Below, piece by piece: positions 50,881 to 63,699 of a stretch of 64,000 bases of DNA. The notes below the pieces were generated by a model. That model searched no databases. It saw nothing but the letters and a program-made list of their open reading frames with translations, and was not told the origin of the DNA. Made by a program: the position numbers and the translations under genes. Numbering within the stretch: the first letter of the stretch is position 1; every line of letters begins with the position of its first letter. The stretch covers positions 123,696,643 through 123,760,642 of the forward strand of contig NC_134096.1 of assembly GCF_000715075.1 (NCBI RefSeq). The letters run 5' to 3'. The stretch is from Nicotiana tabacum. Its lineage: Eukaryota > Streptophyta > Magnoliopsida > Solanales > Solanaceae.

Positions 50881-52897
50881 TTATCCCCCACTTAGGATCA
50901 TTCGTCCTCGAATGAAAATTAGAGTCCGCCCATCACACCCAAAGTAACTCGTCTCTTCTTCCACACATCTCAAGCTCCCAATTTTTGATTACCTCCCAAA
51001 TGTTTCAGAAATTTTCGCAGAGTTTCCCCTATAATTGGGCCTATCCACCTTTCAGAGAATCACCAAAATCACCCTAACAACACATCCACAACTCATCAAA
51101 GCATCACAATATATATCAATCAACATTAATATCAACATTACATATGTTATATTATCAAAAGTGGTATACGGACATGAACTGTACACATTTAAATCATAAC
51201 AAAAGGTCAATTCACAATTTAAACTCATGAATATGTAAAAACTCAAATCATATTGCAAATACTTAAAAAGTATATTATTATTTAAAATAGCAACATTGGG
51301 GCACTACTTGATGACATAAGCTTTTAGGCAAATATGTTTTCGAAGTAATTTTTGAAAAAGTTGAATCAAGGTTCATTTCATAGCCTTTCTCACATCATCT
51401 CATTTCATTGGCACCATTGGCCACAAGTATAACTTTATTCTTGGCACGGTGGCCACACGTTATATCTTCAGCTCACTCCTTTCACTTTCAAGCATCTTTA
51501 TATATTTTCAACAATATGAACCGAAATCAAGGCCTTAAGTATATAAATTTGCAATAGGGGTTTCACACGCATTGAGTATTCTTTCCAAGTTATGCTTAAC
51601 GGATTTTCATTTGAAAGATGAATTGAATTTATAACATTTTAACACATAAACCTTACTTCAACACATTCCCGAAGGAGATCATGATGAGATAAGAGTGATT
51701 GGAACACGTTTTGAGTACATACATCTTTCGAAACTTTTCTTACTCGGGACAATCGAATTTATAGGGAACAACTCGGAATATGGGAATAAGGAACTCGAAC
51801 CAACCATACTTGAAACTTACGGGAACATCATGAAATACAATTATAAGAGAGTAATTTAGCCAACATACCTTGCTTGGGCTTTCCTTAATTTACTATAATA
51901 TTCCGAAAATCCTAGCAATACCAATCTATTTTGAGACATGACAAAATTGAACACAAAATAGAAAGGTATTCATGGTTTCAGCTTATTTGGGCATTTTAGC
52001 AAACACTAGGTGTGCAAATTTGACCACAAGGTTCTTCTACAAGATTTTCTTCACTCCATTACCCATTCAATACCAAGCGTTTACTCATATTAATTCAATT
52101 ACCTTCCCACCATCCTTATATTTACATGCATGCATAAATCATAACTCTCATACCCAAGAATCACACTCTCAATCTCCCATCTGCTACCCAAAGTCAAAAT
52201 TTTAGACTAGGTTAGAACCTTACCTCTTAGTTGAAGACCTTATGAGTTTTCCTTTTGAATTCTCCAAGTCTTGAGCAAGGTTTGATGAACATATAGCCCA
52301 AGGTTTCCTCCTCTCTCTCTAGAACACTCTCACTTCTCTCTAAAAATATCAAATTTTTTCCTTCAAAATGACCCCCTAAGGCTTTATATAAAAATGGGTC
52401 GGATAAGAAAATTAACAAAAATGACCCCCGAAGTCAATTATGTGGTAGCATAATCGTTATGTGGGCAGCAAAAACAATATGTGGCCAGCAAAATAGCCAC
52501 AAAATGGTATGTCAAGTCCGCGATGCAATTCTGCAATAGCAGAATGATTATACGGCCAGCAGAATGGCCACAAAATGATTTTCAAGTTCTAGGTTGGGTC
52601 TGGTCCATTCCGCGATGAAATTTTGCGATAGCAAAATTATTATGCGGCCAGCAGAATCATTGTGTGGCCACCAAAAATAGTTTACAAAATTTGAGTTGCT
52701 TCTGGTGCATTATGTGGTTATTTCGTAGTTAGCATAATAGATCCGCTATAGCATAATGGACTTCTGCAATTTCTTCTACCCACTCTACTACCCAAAACAT
52801 CTGTACCATGACTTATTTTCTAAAAACATCGAACACATTAGCCTACCTCGGCCCCATGAAATCCCGGGTTCTAGGTAACATTTTATGTGGCCTTACA
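50881..52897 (-). repeat. Array unit 9, complete; recent duplicate
   Basis: 2017 bp. Shares private variants with its neighbour at +2017 bp, such as ATGAACCGAAATCAAGG (a 5-bp loss against other units) and GATGAATTGAATTTATAAC. About ten differences seen over the 2 kb. Confidence 0.9.
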
Positions 52898-54903
52898 TTA
52901 TCCCCCACTTAGGATCATTCGTCCTCGAATGAAAATTAGAGTCCGCCCATCACACCCAAAGTAACTCGTCTCTTCTTCCACACATCTCAAGCTCCCAATT
53001 TTTGATTACCTCCCAAATGTTTCAGAAATTTTCGCAGAGTTTCCCCTGTAATTGGGCCTATCCACCTTTCAGAGAATCACCAAAATCACCCTAACAACAC
53101 ATCCACAACTCATCAAAGCATCACAATATATATCAATCAACATTAATATCAACATTACATATGTTATATTATCAAAAGTGGTATACGGACATGAACTGTA
53201 CACATTTAAATCATAACAAAAGGTCAATTCACAATTTAAACTCATGAATATGTAAAAACTCAAATCATATTGCAAATACTTAAAAAGTATATTATTATTT
53301 AAAATAGCAACATTGGGGCACTACTTGATGACATAAGCTTTTAGGCAAATATGTTTTCGAAGTAATTTTTGAAAAAGTTGAATCAAGGTTCATTTCATAG
53401 CCTTTCTCACATCATCTCATTTCATTGGCACCATTGGCCACAAGTATAACTTCATTCTTGGCACGGTGGCCACACGTTATATCTTCAGCTCACTCCTTTC
53501 ACTTTCAAGCATCTTTATATATTTTCAACAATATGAACCGAAATCAAGGCCTTAAGTATATAAATTTGCAATAGGGGTTTCACACGCATTGAGTATTCTT
53601 TCCAAGTTATGCTTAACGGATTTTCATTTGAAAGATGAATTGAATTTATAACATTTTAACACATAAACCTTACTTCAACACATTCCCGAAGGAGATCATG
53701 ATGAGATAAGAGTGATTGGAACACGTTTTGAGTACATACATCTTTCGAAACTTTTCTTACTCGGGACAATCGAATTTATAGGGAACAACTCGGAATATAG
53801 GAATAAGGAACTCGAACCAATCATACTTGAAACTTACGGGAACATCATGGAATGCAATTATAAGAGAGTAGTTTAGCCAGCATACCTTGCTTGGGCTTTT
53901 CTTAATTTACTCCAATGTTCCGAAAATCCTAGCAATACCAATCTATTTTTAGACATGACAAAATTGAACACAAAATATAAAGGTATTCATGGTTTCAGCT
54001 TATTTGGGCATTTTAGCAAACACTAGCTGTGCAAATTTGACCACAAGGTTCTTCTACAAGATTTTCTTCACTCCATTACCCATTCAATACCAATCGTTTA
54101 CTCATATTAATTCAATTACCTTTCCACCATTCTTATATTTACATGCATGCATAAATCACAACACTCATACCCAAGAATCACACTCTCAATCTCCCATCTT
54201 CTGCTCAAAGTCGAAATTTTAGTCTAGGTTAGAACCTTACCTCTTAGTTGAAGACCTTGTGAGTTTTTCTTGTAAATTCTCCGAGTCTTGAGCAAGGATT
54301 GATGAACAATTAGCCATGGTTTTCCTCCTCTATCTCTAGAACACTCTCACTTCTCTCTAAAAATAACAGATTTTTTCCTTCAAAATGATCCCCCAAGGCC
54401 TTATATAAAAAAGGGTCGGATAAAAAAGTTTCCAAAAATGACCCCCAGACTCAATTATGTGGTAGCAGAATCGTTATGTGGGCAGCAAAAATAATATGTG
54501 GCCAGCAAAATGGTATGTCGATTCCACGATGTAATTCGGCGATAGCAGAATGATTATGCGGCCAGCAGAATGGCCACAAAATGATTTCCAAATTCTAGGT
54601 TGGGTATGGTCCATTCCACGATGTAATGTTGCGATAGAATAATCATTATGCGGCCAACAGAATCATTATGTGGCCAGCAAAAATAGTTTTCAAAATTTGA
54701 GTTGCTTCTGGTTCATTATGTGGTCATTTCGTAGTTAGCATAATAGATCCGTTATAGCATAATGGACTTCTGCAATTTCTTCTACCCACTCCACTACCCA
54801 AAACGTCTGTACCATGACTCGATTTCTAAAAACATCGAACACATTAGCCTACCTCGGCACCATGAAACCCCGGGTTCTAGGTAACATTTTATGTGGCCTT
54901 ACA
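52898..54903 (-). repeat. Array unit 10, complete
   Basis: 2006 bp. One GCCACAAAATG element is missing at about 54510 (GCCAGCAAAATGGTATG), a short deletion between AAAATGG direct repeats. The first ~900 bp belongs to the recent duplicate block. Confidence 0.9.
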
Positions 54904-56935
54904 TTCTCCCCCACTTAGGATCATTCGTCCTCGAATGAAAATTAGAGTCCGCCCATCACACCCAACGTAACTCGTCTCTTCTTTCACACATCTCAAGCTC
55001 CCAATTTTTGATTACCTCCCAAATATTTCAGAAATTTTGGCAGAGTTTTCCCTGTAATTGGGCCTATCCACCTTCCAGAGAATCACCAAAATCACCCTAA
55101 CAACACATCCACAACTCATCAAGGCATCACAATATATATCAATCAACATTAATATCAGCATTAAATATGTTATATTATCAAAAGTGGTATACGGACATGA
55201 ACTGCACACATTTAAATCATAACAAAAGGTCAATTCACAATTTAAACTCATGAATATGTAAAAACTCAAATCACATTGGAAATACTTAAAAAGTATATTA
55301 TTATTTAAAATAGCCACATTGGGGCACTACTTGATGACATAAGCTTTTAGGCAAATATGTTTTCTAAGTAATTTTTGAAAAAGTTGAAGCAAGGTTCATT
55401 TCATAGCCTTTCTCACATCATCTCATTTCATTGGCACCATTGGCCAGAAGTATAACTTCATTCTTGGCACGGTGGCCACACGTTATATCTTCAGCTCACT
55501 CCTTTCACTTTCAAGCATCTTTATATATTTTCAACAATATGAACCTTCGAAATCAAGGCCTTAAGTATATAATTTTGCAATAGGAGTTTCACACGCATTG
55601 GGAATTCTTTCCAAGTTATGCTTAACTGATTTTCATTTGAAAGATGAATTGAAGTTATAACGTTTTAACACATAAACCTTACTTCAACACATTCCCGAAG
55701 GATATCATGATGAGATAAGAGTGATTGGAACACATTTTGAGTACATACATCTTTTGACACTTTTCTTACTCGGGACAATCGAATTTATAGGGAACAACTC
55801 GGAATATGGGAATAAGGAACTCGAACCAATCATACTTGAAACTTACCGGAACATCAAGGAATGCAATTATAAGATAGTAGTTTAGCCAACATACCTTGCT
55901 TGTGCTTTCCTTAATTTACTACAATATTCCGAAAATCCTAGCAATACCAATCTATTTTGAGACATGACAAAATTTAACACAAAATAGAAAGATATTCATC
56001 GTTTCAGCTCATTTGGGCATTTTATCAAATACTAGGTTTGTAAATTTGACCACAAGGTTCTTGTACAAGATTTCATTCATTCCATAATCCATTCAATACC
56101 AAGAGTTTACTCATATTAGCTCAATTACCTTCCCACCATCATTATATTTACATGTATGCATAAATAACAACTCTCATACCCAACAGACAGACTCCCAATC
56201 ACCTATCTTCTGCCCAAAGTCACAATTGAAGACTAGGGCTAGAACATTACCTCTTAATTAAAGACCTTGTGCATTTTCCTTGTGAATTCTCCAAGTCTTA
56301 AGCAAGGATTGATGAACAATTAGCCCAGGTCTCCTCCTCTCTCTCTAGAACACTCTCACTTCTCTCTAAAAATATCAGATTTTTTCCTTCAAATGACGCC
56401 CTAGGGCCTTATATCAAAAAGGGTCGGATAAGTAAATTTCCAAAAATGACCCACGGAGTCAATTTTATGGTAGCAGAATCATTTTGTGGGCAACAGAATC
56501 AATATGTGGCCCGCAAAATGGTCACAAAATGGTATGTCAATTCCGCGATGCGATACTGCGATAGCAGAATGATTATGCAGCCAGAAAAATGGCCACAAAA
56601 TGATTTTCAAATTCATGGTTGGGCCTGGTCCATTCCGCGATGTAATTTCACGATAGCATAATTATTATGCAGCCAACAGATTCATTATGTGGCCAGCAAA
56701 AATAGTTTTCAACATTTGAGTTGCTTCTGGTTCATTATGTGGTCATTTCGTGGTCAGCATAATAGATCCGCTATAGTATAATGGACGATTGAATCGTTTT
56801 CTGCAAATTTCTTCTAGCCACTCCACTACCCAATAAGTTCGTACCATGACTCGTTTTCTAAAATCTTCGATCACATTAGACTACCTCGGCGCCAGAAAAC
56901 TTCGGGTTCTAGGTAACGTTTTACGTGGCCTTACA
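54904..56935 (-). repeat. Array unit 11, complete
   Basis: 2032 bp. The U3 end carries the GTTTTACGTGGCC variant also seen in units 3 and 13. Confidence 0.9.
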
Positions 56936-58959
56936 TTCTACCCCACTTAGGATCATTCGTCCTCGAATGAAAAGTAGAGTCCGCCCAGCACACCCAACGT
57001 AACTCGCCTCTTCTTTCACATATCTCAAGCTCCCAATTTTTGATAAACTCCCAAATATTTCAGAAATTTTGGCAGAGTTTCCCATGTAATTGGGCCTATC
57101 CACCTGCCAGAGAATTACCAAAACCACCCTAACAACACATCCACAACTCGTCAAAGTATCACAATATATATCAATCAACACGAATCTCAGCATTACATGT
57201 GTTATATTATCAAAAGTGGTATACGGACATGAACTGTACACATTCAATCATAACAAAAGGGAAATGCATAATTTAAACTCATGAATATGTAAAAACTCAA
57301 ATCAAATTGGAAATACTTACAAAGTATATCATTATTTAAAATAGCCACATTGGGGCACGACTTGAGGGCATAAACTTTTAGGAAATTATGTTTTCGAAGA
57401 AATTTTTGGAACTATTGAATCAAGGCTCATTTCATAGCCTTTCTCACATAATCTCATTTGATTGGCATCATTGGCCACAAGTATAACTTCATTCTTCGCA
57501 CGGTGGCCACACTTTATATCTTCAGCTCACTCCTTTCACTTTCAAACATCTTTATAAATTTTCACCAATATGAACCTTCGAAATTAAGGCCTTAAATATA
57601 TAAATGAGCAATAGGGGTTACAGACGCATTGAGTATTCTTTCCAAGTTATGCTTAACGGATTTTCATTTGAAACATCAATTGAAGTTATAACGTTTTAAC
57701 ACATAAACCTTGCTTGAACACTTTCCCGAAGGAGATCATGATGATATAAAAGTGATTGGAACACGTTTTTGAGTACATACATCTTTCGACACTTTTCTTA
57801 CTCGGGAAAATCGAATATATAGGGAACAACTCGGAACATGGGAATAAGGAACTTGAACCAACCATACTTGAAACTTACGGGAATATAATGGAATTCAATT
57901 ATAAGAGAGTAGTTTAGCCAACATACCTTGCTTGGGCTTTCCTTAAGTTACTACAATGTTTCGAAAATCCTAGCAATCCCAATCTATTTTGAGACATAAC
58001 AAAATTGAATACAAATTAGAAAGATATTCATGGTTTCAACTCATTTGGGCATTTTATCAAACACTAGGTGTGCAAATTTGACCACAAGGTTCTTCTACAA
58101 GATTTTCTTCACTCCATAACCCATTCAATACCAAGCGTTTACTCATATTAGTTCAATTACCTTCTCACCATCCTTATATTTACATTCATGCATAAATTAC
58201 AACTCTCATACCCAAGAATCACACTCCCAATCTCCCATCTTCTGCCCAAAGTCGAAATTGAAGACTAGGTTAGAACCTTACCTCTTAGTTGAAGACCTTG
58301 TGAGTTTTTCTTGTGAATTCTCCAAGTCTTGAGCAAGGATTGATGAAAATTTAGCCTTGGGTTTCCTCCTCTCTCTCTCTCTAGAACACTCTCACTTCTC
58401 TCTAAAAATATCAGATTTTTTCCTTCAAAATGACCCCCTAAGGCCTTATATAAAAAAGGGTCGGATAAGAAAATTTCCAAATATGACCCCCTGAATCAAA
58501 TATGTGGTAGCAGAATCGTTATGTGGGCAGCAGAAACAATATGTGGCCAGCAAAATGGCCACAAAATGGTATGTCAATTCCGCGATACAATTCTGCGATA
58601 GCAGAATGATTATGCGGCCAGCAAAATGGCCACAAAATGATATTCAAATTTTAGGTTGGGTCTAGTCCATTCCGCGATACAATTTTGCGATAGCATAATC
58701 ATTATGCGTCCAACAGAATCATTATGTGGCCAGCAAAAATAGTTTTCAAAATTTGAGTTGCTTCTGGTTCATTATGAGGTCATTTTGTGGTCAGCATAAT
58801 AGATTCGTTATAGCATAATGGACTTCTGCAATATCTTATACCCACTTCACTATCCAAAAAGTCTGTACCATGACTCGTTTTCTAAATACATCGAACACAT
58901 TAGCCTACCTCGGCACCATGAACCCCCGGGTTCTAGGTAACGTTTTATGTGGCCTTACA
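56936..58959 (-). repeat. Array unit 12, complete; conversion partner
   Basis: 2024 bp. 57678-57957 is identical to 33975-34254 over 280 bases, including private variants GATGATATAAAAGTG and GGAATATAATGG. Confidence 0.9.
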
Positions 58960-60993
58960 TTCTCCCCCACTTAGGATCATTCGTCCTAGATTGAAAAGTA
59001 GAGTCTGCCCATCACACCCAACATAACTCGTCTCTTCTTTCACACATCTCAAGCTCCCAAAATTTGATTAACTCCCAAATCTTTCAGAAAGTTTGGCAGA
59101 GTTTCTCCTGTAATTGGACCTATACACCGGCCAGAGAATCGCCAAAACCACCCTAACAACACATCCACAACTCGCCAAAGCATCACAATATATATCAATC
59201 AATACTAATCTCAGCATTACATATGTTATATTATCAAAAGTGGTATACGTAAATGAACTACACACATTTAAATCATAACAAAAGGTCAATTCACAATTTA
59301 AACTCATGAATATGTAAAAACTCAAATCACATTGGAAATACTTACAAAGTATATTATTGTTTAAAATAGCCGTATTGGGGCACGACTAGAGGGCATAAGA
59401 TTTTAGGCATATATGTTTTCGAAGTAATTTTTGGATCAATTGAATCAAGGCACATTTCATAGCCTTTCTCACATAATCTCATTTCATTGGCACCATTGGC
59501 CACAAGTATAACTTCATTCTTCGCACGGTGGCCACACTTTATATCTTCAGCTCACTCCTTTCACTTTCAAACATCTTTATAAATTTTCAACAATATGAAC
59601 CTTCTAAATCAAGGCCTTAAGTATATAAATTTACATTAGGGGTTTCAGACGCATTGAGTATTCTTTCCACATTAAGCTTAACGAATTTTCATTTGAAACA
59701 TGAATTGAAGTTATAACTTTTAAACAAATAAACCTTACTTGAACACATTCTCGAAGGAGATCATGATGAGATAAGAGTGATTGGAACACATTTTGAGTAT
59801 ATACATCTTTTGACACTTTGCTTACTCGGGACAATTGAATTTATAGGGAACAACTCGAAACATGGGAATAAGGAACCTAAGCCAAACATACTTGAAACTT
59901 ACGGAAACATCATGGAATTCAATTCTGAGAGAGTAGTTTAGCTAACATACCTTCCTTGAGCTTTCATTAAGTTACTACAATATTCCGGAAATCCTTACAA
60001 TCCCAATCTATTTTGAGACATACCAGAATTGAACACAAATTATAAAGATATTCATGGTTTCAGGTCATTTGGGCATTTTATCAAATACTAGGTATACAAA
60101 GTTGACCACAAGGTTCTTGTACAAGATTTCCTTCATTCCATAACCAATTCAATACCAAGTGTTTACTCATATTAGTTCAATTACCTTCCCACCATCCTTA
60201 TATTTACATGCATGCATAAATAACAACTCTCATACCCAAGAATCACTCTCCAATCTCCCATCTTCTGCCCAAATTCGAAATTGAAGACTAGGGTTAGATC
60301 TTTACCAATTAGTTGAAGACCTTGTGAGTTTTCCTTGTGAATTCTCCAAGTCTTGAGCAAGGATTGATGAATAAATAGCCCAGGTCTCCTCCTCTCACTC
60401 TGGAACGCTCTCACTTCTCTCTAAAAATATTAGATTTGTTCCTTCAAAATGACCCCCTAACGCCTTATATCAAAAAGGGCCGGATAAGAAATTTTTTAAA
60501 AATGACCCCCGAAGTCAATTATGTGGTAGCAGAATCGTTATGTGGGCAGCAGAATCTATATGTGGCCCGCAAAATGGCTACAAAATGGTATGTCAATTCC
60601 GCGATGCAATTCTGCGATAGATGAATGATTATGCAGCTAGCAGAATGGCCACAAAATGATTTTCAAATTCTTGGTTGGGTCTGGTCCATTCCGCGATGCA
60701 ATTTCGCGATAGCATAATCATTATGCGGCAAACAAATTCATTATGTGGCCAGCAAAAATAGTTTTCAAAATTTGAGTTGCTTCTGGTTCATTATGTGGTC
60801 ATTTCGTGGTTAGCAGAACAGATCCACTATAGCATAATGGACCACAAAATTGTCATTGTCTGCAATTACTTCAACCCACTCCACTACCCAAAAAGTCTGC
60901 ACCATGACTCGTTTTATAAAATCTTCGAACACATTAGCCTACCTCGGCACCATGAAACTCCGGGTTCTAGGTAACGTTTTACGTGGCCTTACA
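58960..60993 (-). repeat. Array unit 13, complete
   Basis: 2034 bp. More diverged than units 7-10 (for example CCGGCCAGAGAATCGCC near 59128), consistent with array edges evolving more independently. Confidence 0.88.
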
Positions 60994-62341
60994 TTCTACC
61001 CCACTAAGGATCATTCGTTCTCGAATAAAAAGTAGAGTCCGCCCAGCACACCCAATATAACTCGTCTCTTATTTCACACATCTCAAGCTCCCAAATTTTG
61101 ATTAACTCCCAAAGCTTTCAGAAATTTCGGCATAGTTTCCCCAGTAATTGAGTCTATCCACCTTCCAGAGAATCACCAAAACCACTCTAACAACACATCC
61201 ACAACTCGTGAAAGTATCACATTATATATCAATCAACACTAATCTCAGCATTACATATGTTATATAATCAAAAGTGATATACGGACATGAACTGCACACA
61301 TTTAAATCATAACAAAAGGAAAATGCACAATTTAAACTCATGAATATGTAAAAACTCAAATCACATTGGAAATACTTACAAAGCATATCATTATTTAAAA
61401 CAGCCACATTGAGGCACGACTTGAGAACATAAGCTTTTAGGCAAATACGTTTTTGAAGTAATATTTGGAACAGTTGAATCAAGACTCATTTCATAGCCTT
61501 TCTCACATCATCTCATTCCATTGACACCATTTGCCACAAGTATAACTTCATTCTTGGCACGGTGGCCACACTTTATATCTTCAACTCACTCTTTTCACTT
61601 TCAAGCATCTTTATATATTTTTAACAATATGAACCTTCGAAATCAAGGCCTTAAGTATATATATATACGAGTAATAGGGGTTTCGGACGCATTGAGTATT
61701 CTTTCCAAGTTTTGCTTAACGGATTTTCATTTGAAACATGAATTGAAGTTATAATGTTTTAACACATAAACCTTACTTGAACATATTCCCGAAGAAAGTC
61801 ATGATGAGGTAAGAGTAATTGCAACAAGTTTTGAGTACATACATCTTTCGACACTTTGCTTACTCGGGACAATCGAATTTTTAGGGAATAACCCCGAACA
61901 TGGGAATAAGGAACTTGAGCCAACCATACTTGAAACATACGAGAACATCATGGAATTAAATTTTAAGAGAGTAGTTTAGCCAACATACCTTGTTTGAGCA
62001 TTCCTTAAGTTACTACAATATTCCGGAAATCCTAGCAATCCCAATCTATTTTGAGACATAACAGAATTGAACACAAATTAGAAAGATATTCATTGTTTTA
62101 GCTCATTTGGACATTTTATCAAACACTAGGTGTGCAAATTTGACCACAGAGTTCTTCTACAAGATTTTCTTCACTCCATAACACATTCAATACCAAGTGG
62201 TTACTCATATTAGCTCAATTACCTTCCTACAACCCTTATGTTTACATGCATGCATAAATAATAACTCTCATACCCAAGAATCACACTCTCAATATCCCAT
62301 CTTCCGCCCAAACTCGACATTGAAGACTAGAGTTAGAACCT
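60994..62341 (-). repeat. Array unit 14, truncated at right edge
   Basis: About 1.35 kb, ending in GACTAGAGTTAGAACC. It then switches to an LTR4-family piece at TATTAGAACC; AGAACC occurs on both sides, a possible microhomology junction. Confidence 0.85.
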
Positions 62342-62574
62342 ATTAGAACCTTCAAATCCCGATTCCGAGGTCGTTTACTCGAAAGTCAAACCTTAGGCAA
62401 TTCTTCCAACTTAAAGCTTCCAAAATTAGAAGTTTTCATCGGAATCAACTCTGAACTTCCCGAAATTAAATTCCGACCACACGTACAAGTTATAAAACAT
62501 GAAGTGAAGCTATTCAAGGCCTCAAACCGCCGAACGACGCGATATAGCTCAAAACGACCGATCGGGTCGTTACA
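62342..62574 (-). mobile_element. LTR4-family fragment, U3 start
   Basis: Closely follows 21403-21625 of LTR4 (CCCGATTCCGAGGTCGTTTACT, CTTCCCGAAATT, ACATGAAGTGAAGCTA). On minus it starts TGTAACGACCCGATCGG. Only the first 233 bp of the LTR is present. Confidence 0.85.
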
Positions 62575-62961
62575 CAAACCATCGTGATAGTACCTAACCT
62601 AACCCACTAGGTAAGCCAGTTAACTATAAAACACAATATAATACTACTGAGGTGAGTCAAAGATGAGATAACTGAATTTTATACAATTCCCTAAGGACTG
62701 GTAGTACAAATAATAAGCTTCTAAGATTTAGAATTTATAAAGCTGGTTTGAAATAAAGTACATCATCTATTTAAAATATACAGGAACAGACTAAAAATTC
62801 TAAAGCTACCAAGATCAAGAGGCAGCTATGACCGGAATGCAGGTACATCATCAAATCTAGCTCCCACCGTGCACAACAACATTAGCATCCAATATTTGCA
62901 CGCAAGGTGCAAAAATGTAGTATAAGTACAACTGACCCCATGTACTCAATAAGTAACAAAC
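62575..62961 (-). mobile_element. LTR3-family fragment, 3' end side
   Basis: Very similar to 9040-9417 of LTR3 (CTAGGTAAGCCA, GATCAAGAGGCAGCTATGA, CTCAATAAGTAACAAAC). About 18 bp of its terminus is missing, so it abuts the LTR start at 62574 almost end to start. It stops at 62961 where unrelated sequence begins. Confidence 0.85.
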
Positions 62962-62962
62962 G

Positions 62963-63699
62963 GGGGAATTCATTTCAGAGTTACTTCAAATTTTAAGTCA
63001 GTAGCAGGCACCCACCTGGAGAACGTGGGAAGTCATTTCAGAATTTAATTCAACTTAGAAGTAGCAGAAGCTCTCCTCAAGAATGCGAGTCGACAATCCA
63101 AGATGACCAAAATATGAAGTCTCAATCCAGAATAAAAGAAAAGGGAAAAAAGAAGTGAATCCAAAATGCAGAAGCAGATGAAATATGTGAACTGCTCAAG
63201 ACATGGTTGAAGTCACGAGCACTACATGTCCGGTCTTGATCCGAAGAAGCTGTGGAAGAATGAATCAGCACCTGCAGCTAGCAAGCATCAAGGTTCAAAT
63301 CAAAAGTCTGCATGAAGAACCATTCAAGACTCAAGATCACGCTTCAGAAGACTTATAGATAGGAATCTTGTAACTCATAGCTGATAGGCTTGTTTAGTTC
63401 TTTTAGATTTTGATTTAGATGTAATAACAGGACCGCGGGCCGGAACCCCGACGGAACGGTACCTCACTCGACTCTCTCCTCATCTTATCACACTCCATCA
63501 CTTCATTCACTTCTGAACTACACGCGACCTGATTCTATTATGACCCGGGATATGTAGGCTGTCCAAAACCAGGACTCGATTGCACCCTTTCCTTTATTTA
63601 TTTTCCCTTTTTGAATAAATAGTTGGTCAAAAATTAGTCACATGGCTCATCAAGTATTTGCCTGAAAACTCTACATATTTCCAAGCAAATGGGGGCAGG
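62963..63699 (+). mobile_element. 3' internal region of another gypsy element (possibly Tat/Ogre-like), with polypurine tract
   Basis: A stretch with no intact pol frame, ending in GCAAATGGGGGCAGG (63685-63699), a purine-rich tract right before an LTR start. A block near 63520-63590 (CATGACCCGGGAT-like, GTAGGCTGTCCAAAACCAGG) is one I associate with the long 3' untranslated part of large Solanaceae gypsy elements. Lineage is inferred and uncertain. Confidence 0.6.

Larger units (their letters stand above)
35580..62341 (-). repeat. Tandem array of LTR-derived ~2.02-kb monomers (about 14 copies)
   Basis: The landmark TTACATTCTCCCCCACTTAGG (or near variant) recurs with its ACA ending at 38582, 40343, 42823, 44841, 46840, 48860, 50880, 52897, 54903, 56935, 58959 and 60993. 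Spacing in the regular part is 1999-2034 bp. Minus-strand monomer order: a segment of about 325 bp ending in a pol-end relic (TTCGAGGACGAA) and purine tract, then about 1.69 kb of LTR starting TGTAAGGCC (U3 words, TATA, R-like leader), then a jump at CCCTTTTGTTATG into the next 325-bp segment. The U5 and LTR 3' terminus are missing from every monomer. LTR5 on the left supplies the only full terminus. Confidence 0.93.

Noticed and set aside
35580..62341. CRISPR-like array
   Set aside because: The 2-kb monomers are homologous over their full length, with no unique spacers, and belong to a plant LTR.
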